Positions 62,995 to 64,000 of a stretch of 64,000 bases of DNA are shown here, piece by piece. The stretch is from the NCBI RefSeq assembly GCF_014696105.1, contig NZ_JACJPO010000023.1, positions 1-64,000 on the forward strand, written 5' to 3'. Position 1 is the first letter of the stretch, and each line of letters starts with the position of its first letter. The notes beneath the pieces were generated by a model. The model ran no database searches. It was not told the origin of the DNA and saw only the letters and a list, made by a program, of their open reading frames with translations. A program made the position numbers and the translations under genes. This stretch comes from Microcoleus sp. FACHB-1515. GTDB taxonomy: Bacteria; Cyanobacteriota; Cyanobacteriia; Elainellales; Elainellaceae.

Positions 62995-63044
62995 TAAGTC
63001 TTGGATTTGATTCAATTTCCGATTCTTAGGGAACCGTATCGCCC

Positions 63045-63416
63045 CTACTTTTTCTCACCGTATTCCATGCCGTTCGCCTCAGCGTAGCGCTGCATAAACC
63101 GCATCAGGCGTTCCCAGTGATCTTCGCGATCGATCTCCAATTTGCACTCAACCCGCTTCAGTTCGTCCCCTTCGTCGCCGCCGAAAATGAACTGGACGGA
63201 AGACGGCTCGATGCTGATTGCCCCTTCGCTGTCGGTGAGCTTGAGCGCATTGGCAAATCGCTTCGTGTAGCTGTTGAAGCGATCGATCGCCCGCAGTCGC
63301 TCAAACGTGAACAGCACAATTCGCATTCCGGTCGCTCGATTGCGACGGAGGCTGACACCGCTGAGGTCTTCAGGCAGACCTTCAAAAAATTCGATCGAGG
63401 GGATTACGGCTGTCAT
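63045..63416 (-). CDS. psb28: Photosystem II Psb28-family protein (Psb28-2-like)
   Basis: A 123-residue soluble protein. SIEFFEGLPEDLSGVSLRR, SEGAISIEPSSVQFIFGGDE and the C-terminal DHWERLMRFMQRYAEANGME match Psb28 proteins, which bind CP47 during photosystem II assembly and repair. The N-terminus fits the Psb28-2 paralogue better than canonical Psb28. Its presence is good evidence for a cyanobacterium. It acts at the thylakoid membrane surface on the cytoplasmic side. Confidence 0.88.
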   Translation of the reverse strand: MTAVIPSIEFFEGLPEDLSGVSLRRNRATGMRIVLFTFERLRAIDRFNSYTKRFANALKLTDSEGAISIEPSSVQFIFGGDEGDELKRVECKLEIDREDHWERLMRFMQRYAEANGMEYGEKK

Positions 63417-63527
63417 GAAACGCGCTAAATATTAAGAGTAGTGTACCGGGGATAGCTTCCGTCCGGCACAATTGCTGAAAAATCACGGTCTACGATCGGT
63501 GTGAATCGGAGTTAGGAGCGATCGAAT

Positions 63528-64000
63528 ATGGTGGGAGTTGGCTGCTTTATTGGTGCCTTTGTGTTTGCAAGTTTGGTCGAATATTGGCTGCATCGTCTGA
63601 TGCACGCTTCGCCCAAAGTGGGAGCGCGGCATCGCGATCATCATCGCCGCAACGAAGCGCAAGGCGTTTTGTGGGAATTTCGCGATTATGTCGTCGGCAG
63701 CGGGATCGCCATGCTTGCCGTATTTTTGTTTTCGGTTGAAGGCGGCATCGGCTGGCTGCTGGGTGCGATCGTCTATGCGGCGTTTTCGGCCTACGCGCAT
63801 CAGCTTCAGCACGAAAATCCGCGCAAAGTTTTTTGGATGAAAATGCCTGTCCACTATGTCCACCACAAATATGGCATGTGGAATCACAATTTTGGGCTGG
63901 CGGTGGACTGGTGGGATCACGTTTTCGGCACGTATAAGTCGGTCGAGTGGCTGACGGAAGAAGAATTGCAGCGTCCCGATCGCGGCTATCTCGAATTGCG
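63528..64000 (+). CDS. Fatty-acid-hydroxylase superfamily (sterol desaturase-type) protein, 3' truncated by window
   Basis: At least 157 residues, cut by the window end. The di-iron histidine clusters of this membrane family are present: HRLMH, HRDHHRRNE, and HYVHHKYG with later HNFG. Membrane helices lie at residues about 3-20 and 60-95. TTAGGAGCG precedes the ATG. It would hydroxylate a lipid or carotenoid-like substrate at the membrane; cyanobacterial beta-carotene hydroxylase CrtR is a separate family, so this is not crtR. Substrate unassigned. Confidence 0.85.
   Translation, partial: MVGVGCFIGAFVFASLVEYWLHRLMHASPKVGARHRDHHRRNEAQGVLWEFRDYVVGSGIAMLAVFLFSVEGGIGWLLGAIVYAAFSAYAHQLQHENPRKVFWMKMPVHYVHHKYGMWNHNFGLAVDWWDHVFGTYKSVEWLTEEELQRPDRGYLEL

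Overview
The window comes from a cyanobacterial chromosome. The HIP1 octamer GCGATCGC and its core CGATCG occur throughout. There is a Psb28-family photosystem II protein, a DICT sensory protein, DUF3172 and DUF4278 proteins, a phytochrome-style Rcp1-like response regulator, and a radical SAM protein of a type I associate with photosystem II light acclimation. Base composition, HIP1 content and gene style suggest a Leptolyngbya-like or other filamentous lineage, but that placement is inference. Almost all of the window is ordinary chromosome. The accessory parts are the left edge (transposase tail, BrnT/BrnA toxin-antitoxin pair) and several decayed genes.

Layout. 0-6 kb: transposase tail, BrnTA, a small membrane protein, a B12-binding-type radical SAM enzyme, then a DICT/degenerate HD-GYP protein abutting a pentapeptide-repeat protein. 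6-13 kb: DUF389 membrane protein, lytic transglycosylase-like protein, EamA transporter, PsiE protein, ureidoglycolate lyase-like protein, PadR regulator, 2H phosphoesterase, DUF4278 protein. 13-20 kb: histidine phosphatase, a membrane protein, cyanase with an NtcA-like box, AlkA-type glycosylase, transglutaminase-like protein, CHAD protein. 20-26 kb: an ABC importer (fused double permease plus ATPase with AAA-associated C-terminus) behind a perfect dyad, YdcF protein, glutathione transferase. 26-34 kb: DUF3124 lipoprotein, a 1222-residue Yip1/esterase fusion, a frameshifted SDR pseudogene and a GH63-type glucosidase.

35-46 kb is the regulatory heart: a REC-wHTH-Hpt regulator, an ECF sigma factor with its anti-sigma factor, a DUF4394 protein, and a tightly overlapping minus-strand operon. 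That operon runs RsbQ-like alpha/beta hydrolase, membrane GAF/PAS/PAS/GAF histidine kinase, Rcp1-like receiver, hybrid REC-PAS-kinase-REC. In Bacillus, RsbQ works with the PAS phosphatase RsbP, so this operon looks like a hydrolase-assisted sensory pathway rewired to a phosphorelay. It is the best candidate for an undescribed system here.

46-64 kb: tRNA-Thr(UGU), sulfate importer genes sbp-cysT-cysW with cysA about 4.5 kb away on the other strand, lysS, an ABC-2 permease, DUF3172 protein, HAD hydrolase, type II NADH dehydrogenase-like protein, a coiled-coil protein, an inactive-looking rhodanese, mutL, an RTX-repeat protein, psb28-like, and the start of a fatty-acid-hydroxylase-type gene cut by the window end. 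Many intergenic spaces carry long perfect hairpins, some built directly from HIP1 octamers. Functions are called by eye from sequence motifs; no database search was run.
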